This document shows, piece by piece, positions 17,525 through 27,104 of a DNA stretch of 64,000 nt (positions are counted from its first letter, which is position 1; each line of letters begins with the position of its first letter). The DNA comes from an uncultured Poribacteria bacterium (lineage in GTDB: Bacteria; Poribacteria; WGA-4E; WGA-3G). A program made the position numbers and the translations under genes. The notes under the pieces are model-generated. The model saw only the letters and a program-made list of their open reading frames with translations, did not search any database and had not been told where the DNA came from. The stretch spans positions 868,001 to 932,000 of the forward strand of contig OX639992.1 of NCBI GenBank assembly GCA_951828515.1, in the 5' to 3' direction.

Positions 17525-18541
17525 TTGCAGAAACAAGAATCGAAGGGTGTTCCCATACAGAGCAACGCTGAAGTGCAAGCCCTCTTCGGGCAAAGTGATG
17601 CCTTCTTGAAAATTATTGAAGATGGATTTGATGTTCGCGTTGTTTTAAAAAGTGACAGCATTGCTGTCGTTGGTGAGGATATCACAGAAGTTAACCGGGT
17701 GACAGCGGTTCTCGAATCCCTACTTCACCGCATCCGGAAAGGAGAACGCATTCAGACAACCGATGTCAACTATGTTATTCGAGCGTCGGGTGCTGGTGAA
17801 CGAGACACTTTAGGTGAAACTGGAGCCGAGTCTATTCCAGTCTTCTCAAAACGTGGGGTCATTCGTCCCAAAACCGCTGGACAGAAACGGTATGTTGAGG
17901 CAATTAAGCATAACGACTTGGTCTTCGGCATCGGACCGGCGGGAACAGGAAAGACGTATCTCGCTATGGCGATGGCGGTTTCCGCACTCAAAAGCGGACA
18001 GGTGAGCCGTATTATCTTGACACGTCCGGCTGTTGAAGCCGGTGAACGTCTCGGTTTTTTACCCGGCGACATCGCAGACAAGGTCCATCCATACCTGCGT
18101 CCCTTATACGATGCACTCTATGATATGATGCCGCCAGAGGCACTCGACAAATACATTGAACGGAATGTTATTGAAGTCGCCCCTATCGCTTTCATGCGAG
18201 GCAGGACACTCAATAACTCGTTTGTCGTCCTTGATGAAGCACAAAACGCCACTATTGAGCAGATGAAGATGTTTTTAACCCGCCTCGGTTTCGACTCAAA
18301 AGCTGTAGTTACGGGTGATATTACGCAGACGGATCTTCCCAACCATAAAGTCTCAGGACTCGCAGACGCGCAAGAAGTGCTTTCGGGCATCAAAGGAATC
18401 CAGTTCGTCTATTTTTCTAAAGTTGATGTCGTACGGCATGAACTGGTCCAACGCATTGTTGAGGCTTATGAGCAGGTATCACCGCACAATGTGAGACGGA
18501 ACGGAGTAACTTCATCGGATGTCTCCAACGGAGAAGGATAA
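17525..18541 (+). CDS. phoH: PhoH-like ATPase
   Basis: A 338-residue PhoH-family P-loop ATPase, cytoplasmic and linked to RNA metabolism. Walker A is GPAGTGKT (137-144); Walker B is FVVLDEAQN (233-241); TRPAVEAGERLGFLPGD (165-182) is family-specific. Start: TTG at 17525, with GGAGG 12 bases upstream; no ATG is available near the conserved N-terminus. It lies 5 bases before ybeY, the conserved phoH-ybeY order seen in many bacteria. Confidence 0.93.
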   Translation: MQKQESKGVPIQSNAEVQALFGQSDAFLKIIEDGFDVRVVLKSDSIAVVGEDITEVNRVTAVLESLLHRIRKGERIQTTDVNYVIRASGAGERDTLGETGAESIPVFSKRGVIRPKTAGQKRYVEAIKHNDLVFGIGPAGTGKTYLAMAMAVSALKSGQVSRIILTRPAVEAGERLGFLPGDIADKVHPYLRPLYDALYDMMPPEALDKYIERNVIEVAPIAFMRGRTLNNSFVVLDEAQNATIEQMKMFLTRLGFDSKAVVTGDITQTDLPNHKVSGLADAQEVLSGIKGIQFVYFSKVDVVRHELVQRIVEAYEQVSPHNVRRNGVTSSDVSNGEG

Positions 18542-18546
18542 CCGTT

Positions 18547-19017
18547 TTGATTCGGGTTACCAATACGAGTCGCTATACCACTTTTGATGTAGAGGTGGTG
18601 TATAGCGCGGTGCGTGCAACGTTAAAAGCACATGATGCAGAACCGTGCGAGGTCAGTGTCCTCTTGACAGATGATGTTGACATTAGACAACTCAACCGAG
18701 ACTATCGTGGCATTGATGCACCGACAGATGTATTAGCGTTTTCAATGCGTGAAGGTGAAGACGGTGATGTAAATCCAAGTTTGCTCGGAGATCTCGTTGT
18801 ATCCCTGGAAACCGCGGCACGACAAGCATCGACAAGAGATGGGCTCAGTGGCGTTTGCGGTAACCTTGAAACCGAAACCGCAGTACTCACAGTACACGGC
18901 ATGCTACACCTACTCGGTTACGACCATCAGACGCAAGAAGAAGCCGAGATCATGTTTGAAAAGCAGGAGAGTATCTTTCGTCTACTGCCAGACCCGACTT
19001 ACCGAACCGCAAGGTAA
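18547..19017 (+). CDS. ybeY: Endoribonuclease YbeY (rRNA maturation factor)
   Basis: A 156-residue metalloprotein acting in 16S rRNA 3'-end maturation and ribosome quality control. The zinc-binding signature HGMLHLLGYDH is at 117-127, preceded by the conserved block YRGIDAPTDVLAFSM (53-67). It starts at TTG 18547 directly after phoH. The last codons and the stop (TYRTAR, TAA) lie in a right-end copy of the dispersed RBS-repeat (19002-19027), so the natural C-terminus may have been replaced by the repeat. Confidence 0.95.
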   Translation: MIRVTNTSRYTTFDVEVVYSAVRATLKAHDAEPCEVSVLLTDDVDIRQLNRDYRGIDAPTDVLAFSMREGEDGDVNPSLLGDLVVSLETAARQASTRDGLSGVCGNLETETAVLTVHGMLHLLGYDHQTQEEAEIMFEKQESIFRLLPDPTYRTAR

Positions 19018-19027
19018 AATTAAAAAT
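19002..19027 (+). repeat. RBS-repeat family, right-end fragment (R1)
   Basis: CCGAACCGCAAGGTAAAATT followed by AAAAAT is the conserved right end of the family described at 29850-29929. Here it overlaps the end of ybeY and no start codon follows at the usual distance. Confidence 0.7.
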
Positions 19028-19072
19028 CTGAATACCGCGAAATTGGTCCGTTATAGGAGTGTGATTTTACGC

Positions 19073-20347
19073 TTGGACGACCTAGACTTAGTCATCAAAC
19101 TCGTTAGCTTAGGTATACTTTTAATTCTCAATGCGCTGTTTTCAGCTGCCGAAGCGTTACTCGCTCGGTTAACGCGCGATGATCTTCTCAAGTTTGCCGA
19201 AGAGGGTGGCAAACGCTACGAACTGCTGACCTCCCTGTTGCACAACCCACGCCGCTACTCGCTGACCATTATCACGGCAAAAACTATTCTGATAGTGGTA
19301 AGTGTTATGGTATTTATAACATTTTGGGAATACCAATATCCAGTGGCAAATGCGGCACTCGCAGTCGTATGCTTCGTTGTCTTTACTGAACTGTTCCCCA
19401 AAAATTATGTACAGGGTAGTACAGGGGAAGCAACGATTCGAGCACTTAGCGTACTCCGCGTCATCTATTGGGGCGGATTCGTGGTTTTAATCCCATTGAA
19501 TTTTCTCGCGAATCTTATTGTCCGTGTCTTCGGTGGCAAGGTTACCTCAGCACAGGACAGCCTCGTATCCCCAGAGGTTTTAGAGACGCTCGACAACGTC
19601 GCCGATAGCCAAGAACTTTTAGAACCAGACGACCGAGAAATGATCTCTCGGATTTTGGATTTGCCCGACAAAGTCGTCCGAGAAATCATGGTCGCCCGAA
19701 CCGATATGGTTTGCCTTGAAGTCAACACACCCGGCACTGAGGTTCTACAGACAACGATTACCTGCCGACACACCCGTATCCCCATCTATGAAGAAACCAT
19801 CGACCGGATCGTCGGGATTTTGCACGTTAAAGATATGTTGGATTGCTGGGAGAAAGACAAGCCGATCAATCTGAGCGAGTTGATCGTTGATCGGGGTCCT
19901 TTTTTCACGCCAGAGAGCAAGAATCTTTCAGAGCTTTTCCGAGAACTTCGGGCGCATAAACAGCACATCGCGATCGTTGTGGATGAATACGGCGGCACCG
20001 CTGGGATTATCACTTTAGAAAACATCATCGAAGAAATCGTCGGCGAAATACACGATGAAGACGAAATGGATGAACAGGATGACTACGTCCAAATGGATAC
20101 CAACACCTATTCGGTGGATGCAAGACTAAATCTTATCGAGTTGAACGAAAGACTCGGTACGGAACTTGAAGCAGAAAACATTGACACGATCGGTGGGTTC
20201 GTTGTGGACCATCTCGGACGCGTGCCTGAACAAGGGGATCAATTTACCTACCGCGGTATCCGCTTCACCATATTTGAGGCAGACGAACGGCGCATCCATA
20301 GGATTCATATCCGGATGCCCGATATTGACATCAGTGCCGCGTCCTAA
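19073..20347 (+). CDS. HlyC/CorC-family membrane protein (CNNM + CBS pair)
   Basis: About 424 residues. An N-terminal CNNM/DUF21 membrane domain (LVIKLVSLGILLILNALFSA and further helices) is followed by two CBS domains (about 200-320: MISRILDLPDKVVREIMVART; VDEYGGTAGIITLENIIEEI) and a CorC_HlyC transporter-associated domain at the C-terminus. It probably exports or senses divalent metal ions. The start is uncertain: TTG 19073 has AGGAG 13 bases upstream, while GTG 19061 is too close to it. Position after ybeY is a common gene order. Confidence 0.88.
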   Translation: MDDLDLVIKLVSLGILLILNALFSAAEALLARLTRDDLLKFAEEGGKRYELLTSLLHNPRRYSLTIITAKTILIVVSVMVFITFWEYQYPVANAALAVVCFVVFTELFPKNYVQGSTGEATIRALSVLRVIYWGGFVVLIPLNFLANLIVRVFGGKVTSAQDSLVSPEVLETLDNVADSQELLEPDDREMISRILDLPDKVVREIMVARTDMVCLEVNTPGTEVLQTTITCRHTRIPIYEETIDRIVGILHVKDMLDCWEKDKPINLSELIVDRGPFFTPESKNLSELFRELRAHKQHIAIVVDEYGGTAGIITLENIIEEIVGEIHDEDEMDEQDDYVQMDTNTYSVDARLNLIELNERLGTELEAENIDTIGGFVVDHLGRVPEQGDQFTYRGIRFTIFEADERRIHRIHIRMPDIDISAAS

Positions 20348-20450
20348 AAAGCAAAAACTACAGGCGACACCTCTGCAGATATGCTTTGCGAGTGTTTCCC
20401 CTCAAAAAAGAAGTAAGATTCGCATCAGGGACTGACAAATTGGAATTAAT

Positions 20451-20480
20451 TTGACAAAGCCTATCAGAGTAAGGTATAAT
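20451..20480 (+). promoter_or_regulatory. Sigma-70-like promoter of tRNA-Pro
   Basis: TTGACA (20451-20456), 18 bases, TATAAT (20475-20480), both consensus. The tRNA begins 13 bases after the -10 box. Confidence 0.8.
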
Positions 20481-20493
20481 TAAACATAAAGAA

Positions 20494-20572
<79 letters not shown>

Positions 20573-20610
20573 ATTCCTTCTACGTAAACGCATCCACCGC
20601 ACTTCAAATC

Positions 20611-21396
20611 ATGGCAGCTGAAAAAACCCAAGCGATTGTCATTCGCACCTTTCCCCTTCAAGAATTCCATAAAATCATTACCTTCTACACGCCCGACTTC
20701 GGGAAAGTTAAAGCAGTTGCTTACGGCGTAAAAAGCCCGAAAAGCCGCCTCAGTGGAAGCTTAGAACTCCTCAATCACGGGACACTCCTCTTTCAGCATC
20801 GCGAAAATCGGGAGTTGCAGAACATCACCGATTTCAATCTGATTGATGGGTTTGACGCGATTCGCTCTGATTTTACGCGTATCACCTACGGCTGTTACTT
20901 CGCCGAATTGGTGGATAGCATCGCATCAGAGGGACTTGCCAGCCCTGAAATTTTTAATCTCCTCTATACCACCTACCAATCTTTAGCTCATGCGACTGAT
21001 ATTCCTTTGCTCGCGAGAGGATTTGAAATTAAGTTTCTGGACTGTGCAGGCTATGGACCGGAGCTCTCGCGATGTGTACATTGTGGTTCAGCTGTAACAG
21101 AGGCGTTTCCAGTTGAAGAAGACGCGCCAATAAACAGGCTTAGCATCACGTTCAGTGTTCGCTACGGGGGTGTCCTCTGTGATAATTGTGGAAATCGAGA
21201 CGGTGCTGCTTTTACAATCGCACCCGGTAGTTGTGAGTTGCTAAAAATGCTTCGGAAATCTGAATCGGAGCGGTTCAATCGAATCCGTGCCTCCACCCGC
21301 AATCATAAAGAACTTAAACGTCTGCTCGGTAACTTCATCGAACATCATACCGAACGCACCTTAAAAAGCCTCAGATTCATTGAGAATGTTTTGTAG
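20611..21396 (+). CDS. recO: DNA repair protein RecO
   Basis: A 261-residue recombination mediator that helps load RecA on SSB-coated DNA with RecR. The N-terminal OB-fold begins TQAIVIRTFPLQEFHKIITFYTPDFGKVKAVAYGVKSPKSR. The C-terminal domain carries a CxxC...CxxC zinc site (RCVHCGSAV, then CDNCGNRDG). Length is normal. It follows the phoH-ybeY-corC-tRNA block. ATG 20611 gives the usual N-terminus, but no strong Shine-Dalgarno is visible. Confidence 0.93.
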   Translation: MAAEKTQAIVIRTFPLQEFHKIITFYTPDFGKVKAVAYGVKSPKSRLSGSLELLNHGTLLFQHRENRELQNITDFNLIDGFDAIRSDFTRITYGCYFAELVDSIASEGLASPEIFNLLYTTYQSLAHATDIPLLARGFEIKFLDCAGYGPELSRCVHCGSAVTEAFPVEEDAPINRLSITFSVRYGGVLCDNCGNRDGAAFTIAPGSCELLKMLRKSESERFNRIRASTRNHKELKRLLGNFIEHHTERTLKSLRFIENVL

Positions 21397-21479
21397 ACCC
21401 CAAACAATTTATAGTCTGGGTTTCTCGCTCAAAAATTTATATATTTAGTCTGGAAACATTCAGAATATATTAAGGAGTC

Positions 21480-24400
21480 ATGAAATTGAAGAAAAATAGT
21501 ACCTTAAAAACTTTTAGCGGCAGGTTTCGGAAACTTGCAAGCTGCACCAAAGTAGCATTTTTCCTACTCGTTGCTGTATATATAGCGATAGCAGTTAATT
21601 TTGATGTCTCTGCGGCGATCACAGGAAAAGTTTCTGGGGTCATCACCGCTGAAGCAACAAATGCACCGCTGGCGGATGTCACGGTAACACTCGTCGGAAC
21701 GAGTACCACCACAACAACCAACGATGCCGGCTACTACGTTATGACCAACATCCCACCCGGGGGTTATGATGTAAAGGTCGAGATTACCGGTTACGCGGCA
21801 GAGACTGTTGCGGAAACGAAAGTGCTCGCTGGTCTTACGACGACACTGGACTTTTCACTGAAGAGTGCTGCGGTGCAACTTGAAGGTATAAAGGTAACGG
21901 CTGTTAAGCCGCTGATTAAGAAAGATGTCACGCAGTCGACAAGAATCATTGAATCGGATGATATTGAGGCGATGCCCCGCGACACCGTGAATGGAATTCT
22001 ACAGACTTTACCTGGCGTTGCCGTGCTAAACTCAACCGGTTCAGCCCATGTTCGGGGGGGTAGGTCGATGGAGATTCGGTATCTCATTGACGGTATTCCA
22101 ATTAATAATCCGATCAGCAGAAGTTTGGGTTTGAGTATCGGCACGAATTCCCTTGAGCAGATGGAAGTCATCACAGGTGGATTCAATGCGGAACACGGTG
22201 ACGCGCAATCTGGTATCGTCAATCTCATCACGAAGGTCGGAACACATAAATTCTCCGGTAGAGTCCGGTACCGAGTCGGACAGTGGGGAACGCATCACGG
22301 CGATCCGTTATACGGTCCGTGGCTCGATCCGGACAACGGATTTCGACCTATTGCTATTGAACCCTTCAGAGGTATTTTCTTCGGCCAACCTTATGACTAT
22401 CAAAAACCGTACCGCGGAGATGATATCACGGTTGCGGAGTTAGCAGAACGCGAAGGCGACAAACAGGTAGTCTTTACGGAGATTTTCCCCGGTGTGTATG
22501 CAGACAGGACAGAAAACCCGCTCCAGCCCGTGATGGATCCGGAAACGGGTGAACCGCAAATTAACCCCGATACGGGTGAAACGATTATGGCACGCCAACC
22601 TTATCGGGATGCCGACGGCACTGTTATTGACTATGAGAAGAAACAGGTTACTTTGTTGGATGGCTACGTCGTGGATCTCGAACAGTATCAGGGATTGTAC
22701 AACGACACGAAAAAATACGATTTATCTCCAAGCCATATCGGTGAATTTGCGCTCAGCGGACCGATATGGGGGAACCGATTGACGTTCGCTGTCTCCAGCC
22801 AGCTTTCACGGAATCACAGTTTTTTCCCGAATAGCAACGGGACAGGATATATCTTCCAAGGGAAACTGAAGTTTGAAGTAACACCGAGTATCAAACTCAC
22901 CACAAGTGGGCTTTTCAATAAGTCGGAAAGTCACTCCTATGGCGGTTCTCTACGCTTTTGGCCTGATGCCGTTCCGGTGTCAAATTCAAACGCTCGGAAT
23001 ATGTCCGTGCGACTTTCACATAATATCAACTCTGGTACTTTCTATACGCTGACACTTGGACAATTTCATCGTTCTGGTGAGTCGCATCAACCCGGAAAAG
23101 TGTGGGATCCGTTGGAAAAGGCGTTTGATGAAAACGCATGGGATCCCGATAAATCCTTTGAGCAGAATCAAGAAGAAGGTAGGATCCGGAACCCGCCCCA
23201 ACAGGCGTATAACGATACAACCTATTTCGTTGCAGGTGACAGTAATTCTTGGGGTTCCAGTAATGCAACGACATCAATCGTAAGAGCGGATTTTGCCAGC
23301 CAAGTTACGTCAAATCACCTAATTCAGACAGGTGTTGAGTTCTTGGGATATGATCTCTATAATCTCAGCACAACGAATTACGGAAGTTCCAACCTCTACA
23401 TGGAGTACTATGATGTCCAGCCGCAATCCTTGAGCATGTATCTCCAAGACAAGATGGAGTACGAAGGCATGATCGTCAACGCTGGCTTACGATATGATCT
23501 ATATAGTCCATCTGGTGCCTCACCTTCCGACCCGTTTGATCCGCTTGAACTCAACGACGATGGCACCATCAAACTCGATAAGAGCACCTATAACGTTGGG
23601 CTTCCCATCATTAAAGATCCGGTTGAAGCTTCTACTAAACACATGATCGCACCACGCCTCGGCATCTCCTTCCCGGTTACCGACCGATCGAAGTTGCACT
23701 TCACGTACGGGCATTACTACCAGATTCCACGGGGTGATGATCTCTACGAAAATCTCAGTTTTGATATGCGCGGTGCAATCCGAAGAAGAGGGAATCCTGA
23801 CTTAGATCCGGAGAGAACCATCGCTTACGAAGTCGGTATCATACGGCAATTCACCGACGACCTAACGATTGACATCACCGGGTTCACCAAAGATATTGAC
23901 AAACTCGTCAATAGCGTGCACGTTGACATTACCAACGATTATAGCTACTTCCTTAATGATGAATTCGAGGGTATGATCCACGGCATCTATGGTCGGGTGC
24001 AAGGTTTTGAACTCACGATTCGCAAGTGGCGTGCAGGTGGAAGTCCGGTCTCTGGGATGCTCAGTTACACCTATTCCGTCGCGAAGGGAAAAGGCTCCAG
24101 TCGAAATCTGGGGTATATCACCTACTACCGGCAGCAGCCTGACGTAACCGAAAGCCATCCACTGGCATGGGATCAACGTCATATCTTGTCTGGACTTTTG
24201 GATATCCAATTGCCGTTTGATTCTTCTGTCAATCTTATTGGCAGGTATGGGAGCGGTTTGCCTTACACGCCTAATCCGAGATCACCGACCAAGCCCGACA
24301 TCAACTCGAAGCGTTATCCGCCAACCTATAATGTTGACGCGCTTATCAGTAAACGGAGTCGGATTGGTGGGTTGACGTACACCTTCTTTGCTGACATTCG

Positions 24401-24551
24401 GAACATCTTCAACACGAAAAATCTCGACGACCTCCTTGATTCAGTGACGTATGACCGATACGGGATCCCGCTCGACAGTCAGAAACATTCACATCCGCTG
24501 TCATGGAGTTCACCGCGCTTGATTATGATGGGCGTGAGTTTGGATTTTTAG
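21480..24551 (+). CDS. TonB-dependent receptor with carboxypeptidase-regulatory-like domain
   Basis: A 1023-residue outer-membrane protein with AAGGAG before the ATG. A long signal sequence (hydrophobic VAFFLLVAVYIAIAVNF, about 25-41) is followed by a CarboxypepD_reg-like beta domain (about 50-130: GVITAEATNAPLADVTVTLVG), a plug domain (about 145-260: RIIESDDIEAMPRDTVNGIL, then MEIRYLIDGIPINN) and a 22-strand-type barrel ending in Phe (MMGVSLDF). It probably imports large or chelated substrates. No TonB box is obvious; such SusC-like architectures are frequent in polymer-degrading bacteria. Confidence 0.9.
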   Translation: MKLKKNSTLKTFSGRFRKLASCTKVAFFLLVAVYIAIAVNFDVSAAITGKVSGVITAEATNAPLADVTVTLVGTSTTTTTNDAGYYVMTNIPPGGYDVKVEITGYAAETVAETKVLAGLTTTLDFSLKSAAVQLEGIKVTAVKPLIKKDVTQSTRIIESDDIEAMPRDTVNGILQTLPGVAVLNSTGSAHVRGGRSMEIRYLIDGIPINNPISRSLGLSIGTNSLEQMEVITGGFNAEHGDAQSGIVNLITKVGTHKFSGRVRYRVGQWGTHHGDPLYGPWLDPDNGFRPIAIEPFRGIFFGQPYDYQKPYRGDDITVAELAEREGDKQVVFTEIFPGVYADRTENPLQPVMDPETGEPQINPDTGETIMARQPYRDADGTVIDYEKKQVTLLDGYVVDLEQYQGLYNDTKKYDLSPSHIGEFALSGPIWGNRLTFAVSSQLSRNHSFFPNSNGTGYIFQGKLKFEVTPSIKLTTSGLFNKSESHSYGGSLRFWPDAVPVSNSNARNMSVRLSHNINSGTFYTLTLGQFHRSGESHQPGKVWDPLEKAFDENAWDPDKSFEQNQEEGRIRNPPQQAYNDTTYFVAGDSNSWGSSNATTSIVRADFASQVTSNHLIQTGVEFLGYDLYNLSTTNYGSSNLYMEYYDVQPQSLSMYLQDKMEYEGMIVNAGLRYDLYSPSGASPSDPFDPLELNDDGTIKLDKSTYNVGLPIIKDPVEASTKHMIAPRLGISFPVTDRSKLHFTYGHYYQIPRGDDLYENLSFDMRGAIRRRGNPDLDPERTIAYEVGIIRQFTDDLTIDITGFTKDIDKLVNSVHVDITNDYSYFLNDEFEGMIHGIYGRVQGFELTIRKWRAGGSPVSGMLSYTYSVAKGKGSSRNLGYITYYRQQPDVTESHPLAWDQRHILSGLLDIQLPFDSSVNLIGRYGSGLPYTPNPRSPTKPDINSKRYPPTYNVDALISKRSRIGGLTYTFFADIRNIFNTKNLDDLLDSVTYDRYGIPLDSQKHSHPLSWSSPRLIMMGVSLDF

Positions 24552-24557
24552 TTAAAT

Positions 24558-24711
24558 AACCCAAGTTGCTACCTAACGAATTATAGATGTTTAAACAAGT
24601 TTGCAACCTCTTTCGCCACCCCGTAGGGGTGCTATGTCTATAGAAAAGGAGTTATTCGTCTCCCGCACTCCAGCGGAGTGCTATGTAGATAAAGAATTGG
24701 CAACTTGGGTT
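24558..24711. repeat. Small TIR-bounded element with two covarying hairpins
   Basis: AACCCAAGTTGC (24558-24569) and GCAACTTGGGTT (24700-24711) are perfect terminal inverted repeats. Inside are two hairpins, each followed by CTATGT: CACCCC-GTA-GGGGTG (24617-24631) and CACTCC-AGC-GGAGTG (24666-24680). The stems differ by one compensated base pair. Confidence 0.75.
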
Positions 24712-24736
24712 TGAATAAGAAGATAAGGATGCCATA

Positions 24737-24979
24737 ATGCGAATGCAAGAAATCGCAGAAGCCATAAAAACGCTAAGTCCGACCGATCGGTATCACTTAC
24801 GGAGACTATTGAACGAGCAGGACGAAGCCGATAAACTGGAAGTATTTCATCAAGTCTTGCTGTCGAAAGGCTTAGTTAAAGAAGTGAAGAACCCTCCTGT
24901 CACTGACACGATTGAACGGCAACTCGTTGAGGTCAAAGGAAAACCTGTCTCACAAACAATTATTGAGGAGCGGAAATAG
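24737..24979 (+). CDS. Small antitoxin-like protein upstream of DUF4268 nuclease-like gene
   Basis: An 80-residue protein, MRMQEIAEAIKTLSPTDRYHLRRLL..., predicted mainly helical, ending VKGKPVSQTIIEERK. Short proteins with the N-terminal E-x-I-x-x-L-x-P-x-x-R-x-x-L-x-x-L pattern and a PVSxTIIEER tail often precede toxin genes such as PIN or nuclease-like proteins, which suggests an antitoxin or adaptor role. The stop TAG overlaps by one base the GTG start of the next gene, so translation is coupled. Confidence 0.6.
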   Translation: MRMQEIAEAIKTLSPTDRYHLRRLLNEQDEADKLEVFHQVLLSKGLVKEVKNPPVTDTIERQLVEVKGKPVSQTIIEERK

Positions 24980-25809
24980 TGAACCTTCAAGAAACAATAC
25001 CACTTTCATCCATCTACAACCGAGAGGAAGAATTCTCTGCCGACCTTGTTGATAATCTTGATGTACTCAGAGTCGGAAGTTTCGAGGACGCGGAAACGGA
25101 ATCTAACGTTGGTACACGCAGGGCAGACATTGTTGCTGAAGGAGAGGATGGCATCCTTGTCGTTGAAAATCAGTTCGGAAAGGCGGATTGGGATCATTGG
25201 GGGAGACTTGAGGCTTACGCTCGATTGAGAGAAGCTGATGTAGCCGTCTTAGTTGCTGAAAACTTTGAAGAACTGATGATTGTTACCTGCAGTCTGCGTA
25301 ATGAAGACAGCACCATTGACTGGTATCTTATTCAAGCACAGGCAAATGGGCACAAAGAACTCTTATTTCATCACGTTGTTCGACCTGCAATAGATATTCA
25401 AACCGAGAGACAATTGGACACTGAATATGATGAATTCTGGGCACCGATTCGCAGTGGTGAGTTCGGAGAACTATTTGCCGGACCCCCTATGTCTGATCAC
25501 AATAAGGGCTGGATGGGTAATAAAACTATTCCCGGTGTAGAAGTGTGGCTTAGACTTACTAACCGGAAATGCTATATTCAATTGTACATCTTGGGAGAAA
25601 ACAGTCGGGAACGCAGGGACGAACTTATGGTGTTGTTTCCAAAATCAGAATACAATTATACAAATAATGATACATCCAAGGTGACGAGGGAAAAATTCCC
25701 GGTCCTCGACAGAGGAAAGAAAAACCGAGAAGACTGGCCCAAAATTCGCGAGAAATTAGTTGCTATGGGCGCTGACATCTACAATAAAATTAACGAATCT
25801 AATTTGTAG
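24979..25809 (+). CDS. DUF4268 / PD-(D/E)XK nuclease-like protein
   Basis: A 276-residue protein starting at GTG 24979. The N-terminal half has a PD-(D/E)XK-like core: E17/E18 helix, D...RRADIVAEGEDGILVVENQFGKADWDHWGRL with Asp and Glu-x-Gln in place of E-x-K. The C-terminal half (about 150-276) matches DUF4268-type sequence (GVEVWLRLTNRKCYIQLYI, then EDWPKIREKLVAMG). Such proteins are found alone or next to restriction and toxin genes. Nuclease activity is uncertain because the E-x-K lysine is not obvious. Confidence 0.7.
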   Translation: MNLQETIPLSSIYNREEEFSADLVDNLDVLRVGSFEDAETESNVGTRRADIVAEGEDGILVVENQFGKADWDHWGRLEAYARLREADVAVLVAENFEELMIVTCSLRNEDSTIDWYLIQAQANGHKELLFHHVVRPAIDIQTERQLDTEYDEFWAPIRSGEFGELFAGPPMSDHNKGWMGNKTIPGVEVWLRLTNRKCYIQLYILGENSRERRDELMVLFPKSEYNYTNNDTSKVTREKFPVLDRGKKNREDWPKIREKLVAMGADIYNKINESNL

Positions 25810-25812
25810 TCC

Positions 25813-26034
25813 CGTAGGTTGGGTTGAACGACTCACACCAAATCCTTAATGAGCGCATTCGTCTGAGACGAACACCGTAGCAAGAAAAGGCGCGTGAAAC
25901 CCAACGCAGCATTCAAGCGGCTCGCGATATAGTGTTGGGTTTCGCTGATAAACTGGTTATCTTTATGTGTTGCTTACATCGGATACTGTTTTGTGGGTTC
26001 GATCGCACCTCTTAAACCGCTCAACCCAACCTAC
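25813..26034. repeat. MITE-like repeat family 1, copy B (complete)
   Basis: Terminal inverted repeats CGTAGGTTGGGTTGAACG and CGCTCAACCCAACCTAC. Inner inverted arms GTGAAACCCAACGC (25892-25905) and GTTGGGTTTCGC. Length 222 bp. It fills the first half of the 410-base gap between the DUF4268 and HicB-like genes; nothing recognisable is seen in 26035-26219. Confidence 0.8.
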
Positions 26035-26219
26035 AAGACTATTGTACGCGTCTCAACGATCACGGATGGTTGGTATGGGACAATTTGCTTGATGTTCTCA
26101 ATATCAGAAAAGAATAATACCGTAGACGAAATCATATCTGTTAGAGTGAGGCATACTGTTTGAGACAACCTAAAAAAATCTTGTAGGTCTTACAAACTTA
26201 TAGAAAGAAGAGATCAGAA

Positions 26220-26429
26220 ATGAAAACACAAACGTTTACAGCGAGTATCTGGCGAGAAGATAACTGGTTTATTGCCCAGTGTTTAGAGGTTGATATCGCA
26301 AGTCAAGGTGAAAGTGAAGAATCGGCTTTGGACAATCTAACAGAAGCACTGGAACTGTACTTTGAGTCACCTCAACCGAGTTTGAAACCAATTATCCGAA
26401 AATTTGAGGCGAAAGTCAGTGCCGCTTAA
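26220..26429 (+). CDS. HicB-family antitoxin-like protein, solitary
   Basis: A 69-residue protein with the partial RNase H-like HicB fold: FTASIWREDNWFIAQCLEVDIASQGESEESALDNLTEALELYFE. This is the normal HicB core without a C-terminal DNA-binding domain. No HicA toxin is encoded next to it. The following gene instead encodes a 2H phosphoesterase, 19 bases downstream. It may be an orphan antitoxin or a regulator of its neighbour. Confidence 0.8.
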   Translation: MKTQTFTASIWREDNWFIAQCLEVDIASQGESEESALDNLTEALELYFESPQPSLKPIIRKFEAKVSAA

Positions 26430-26448
26430 ACCACTTTCAAGGTGACGT

Positions 26449-27078
26449 ATGCCGTTTGTTGCTGAACTGTATTTCGATCCCTCAACCGAAAAACGCATTC
26501 GCGAAGCATGGAAAGCCCTTGATGAGAAGGGGATTAGTGATTCTATGCCCAAAGGGGGGTACCGTCCGCATATATCGCTTGGGGTTTGCGATCATCTTGA
26601 GACAGATTCGCTCGCACAGGAGCTTTCAATCTTTGCGGAAGGTGTTAGACCGTTTCGATTGTCGTTTCCCAACATAGGCATCTTTTCTACATCGGAAGGG
26701 GTTGTTTACTTAGGGGCAACAGTCACCGCGAAGCTGCTGAATGTACACACGGCATTTCATGAAATCTTCAAAAAACATGCAAAGGAACAACGGGAATATT
26801 ACACTGTTGGACAGTGGGTGCCGCACTGCACACTCGCTTTCGGTTTGTCAGAGGACCAGATTGTTAAAGCCGTAAGTATTTGTCGGCAAATTGATTTGCC
26901 AGTTTCCACGGAAGTCAAAGAAATGGGATTGGTGAAAGTCTCTCCTATGGGTTGTCAAACACTGTCTGCGTTCAGTTTCGAAACGACTGATAGCACCGAA
27001 CTGAATGACGAATTACGCCCCGAGTACGACGAAACACTGCTAAAAAACGGCATTCGGGGGAAATACGCGAAGCAATAA
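26449..27078 (+). CDS. 2H phosphoesterase / 2'-5' RNA ligase-like protein
   Basis: A 209-residue protein of the 2H superfamily. The two catalytic His motifs are visible: PHISLGV (residues about 41-47) and PHCTLAF (about 124-130). LPKGGYRP-type lead-in (MPKGGYRPH) supports the fold. Members hydrolyse or ligate 2'-5' or cyclic phosphodiesters in RNA or nucleotides. AAGGTG precedes the ATG. Placed between a HicB-like and an antitoxin-like/MazF pair, it belongs to an RNA-processing or toxin-related patch. Confidence 0.8.
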   Translation: MPFVAELYFDPSTEKRIREAWKALDEKGISDSMPKGGYRPHISLGVCDHLETDSLAQELSIFAEGVRPFRLSFPNIGIFSTSEGVVYLGATVTAKLLNVHTAFHEIFKKHAKEQREYYTVGQWVPHCTLAFGLSEDQIVKAVSICRQIDLPVSTEVKEMGLVKVSPMGCQTLSAFSFETTDSTELNDELRPEYDETLLKNGIRGKYAKQ

Positions 27079-27104
27079 GATAATCAATAAAGGGAAAATT
27101 TACC

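Noticed and set aside
24979-25809. Firm call as an active restriction endonuclease
   Set aside because: The PD-(D/E)XK lysine is not evident and no methylase is adjacent; only a nuclease-like fold is supported.
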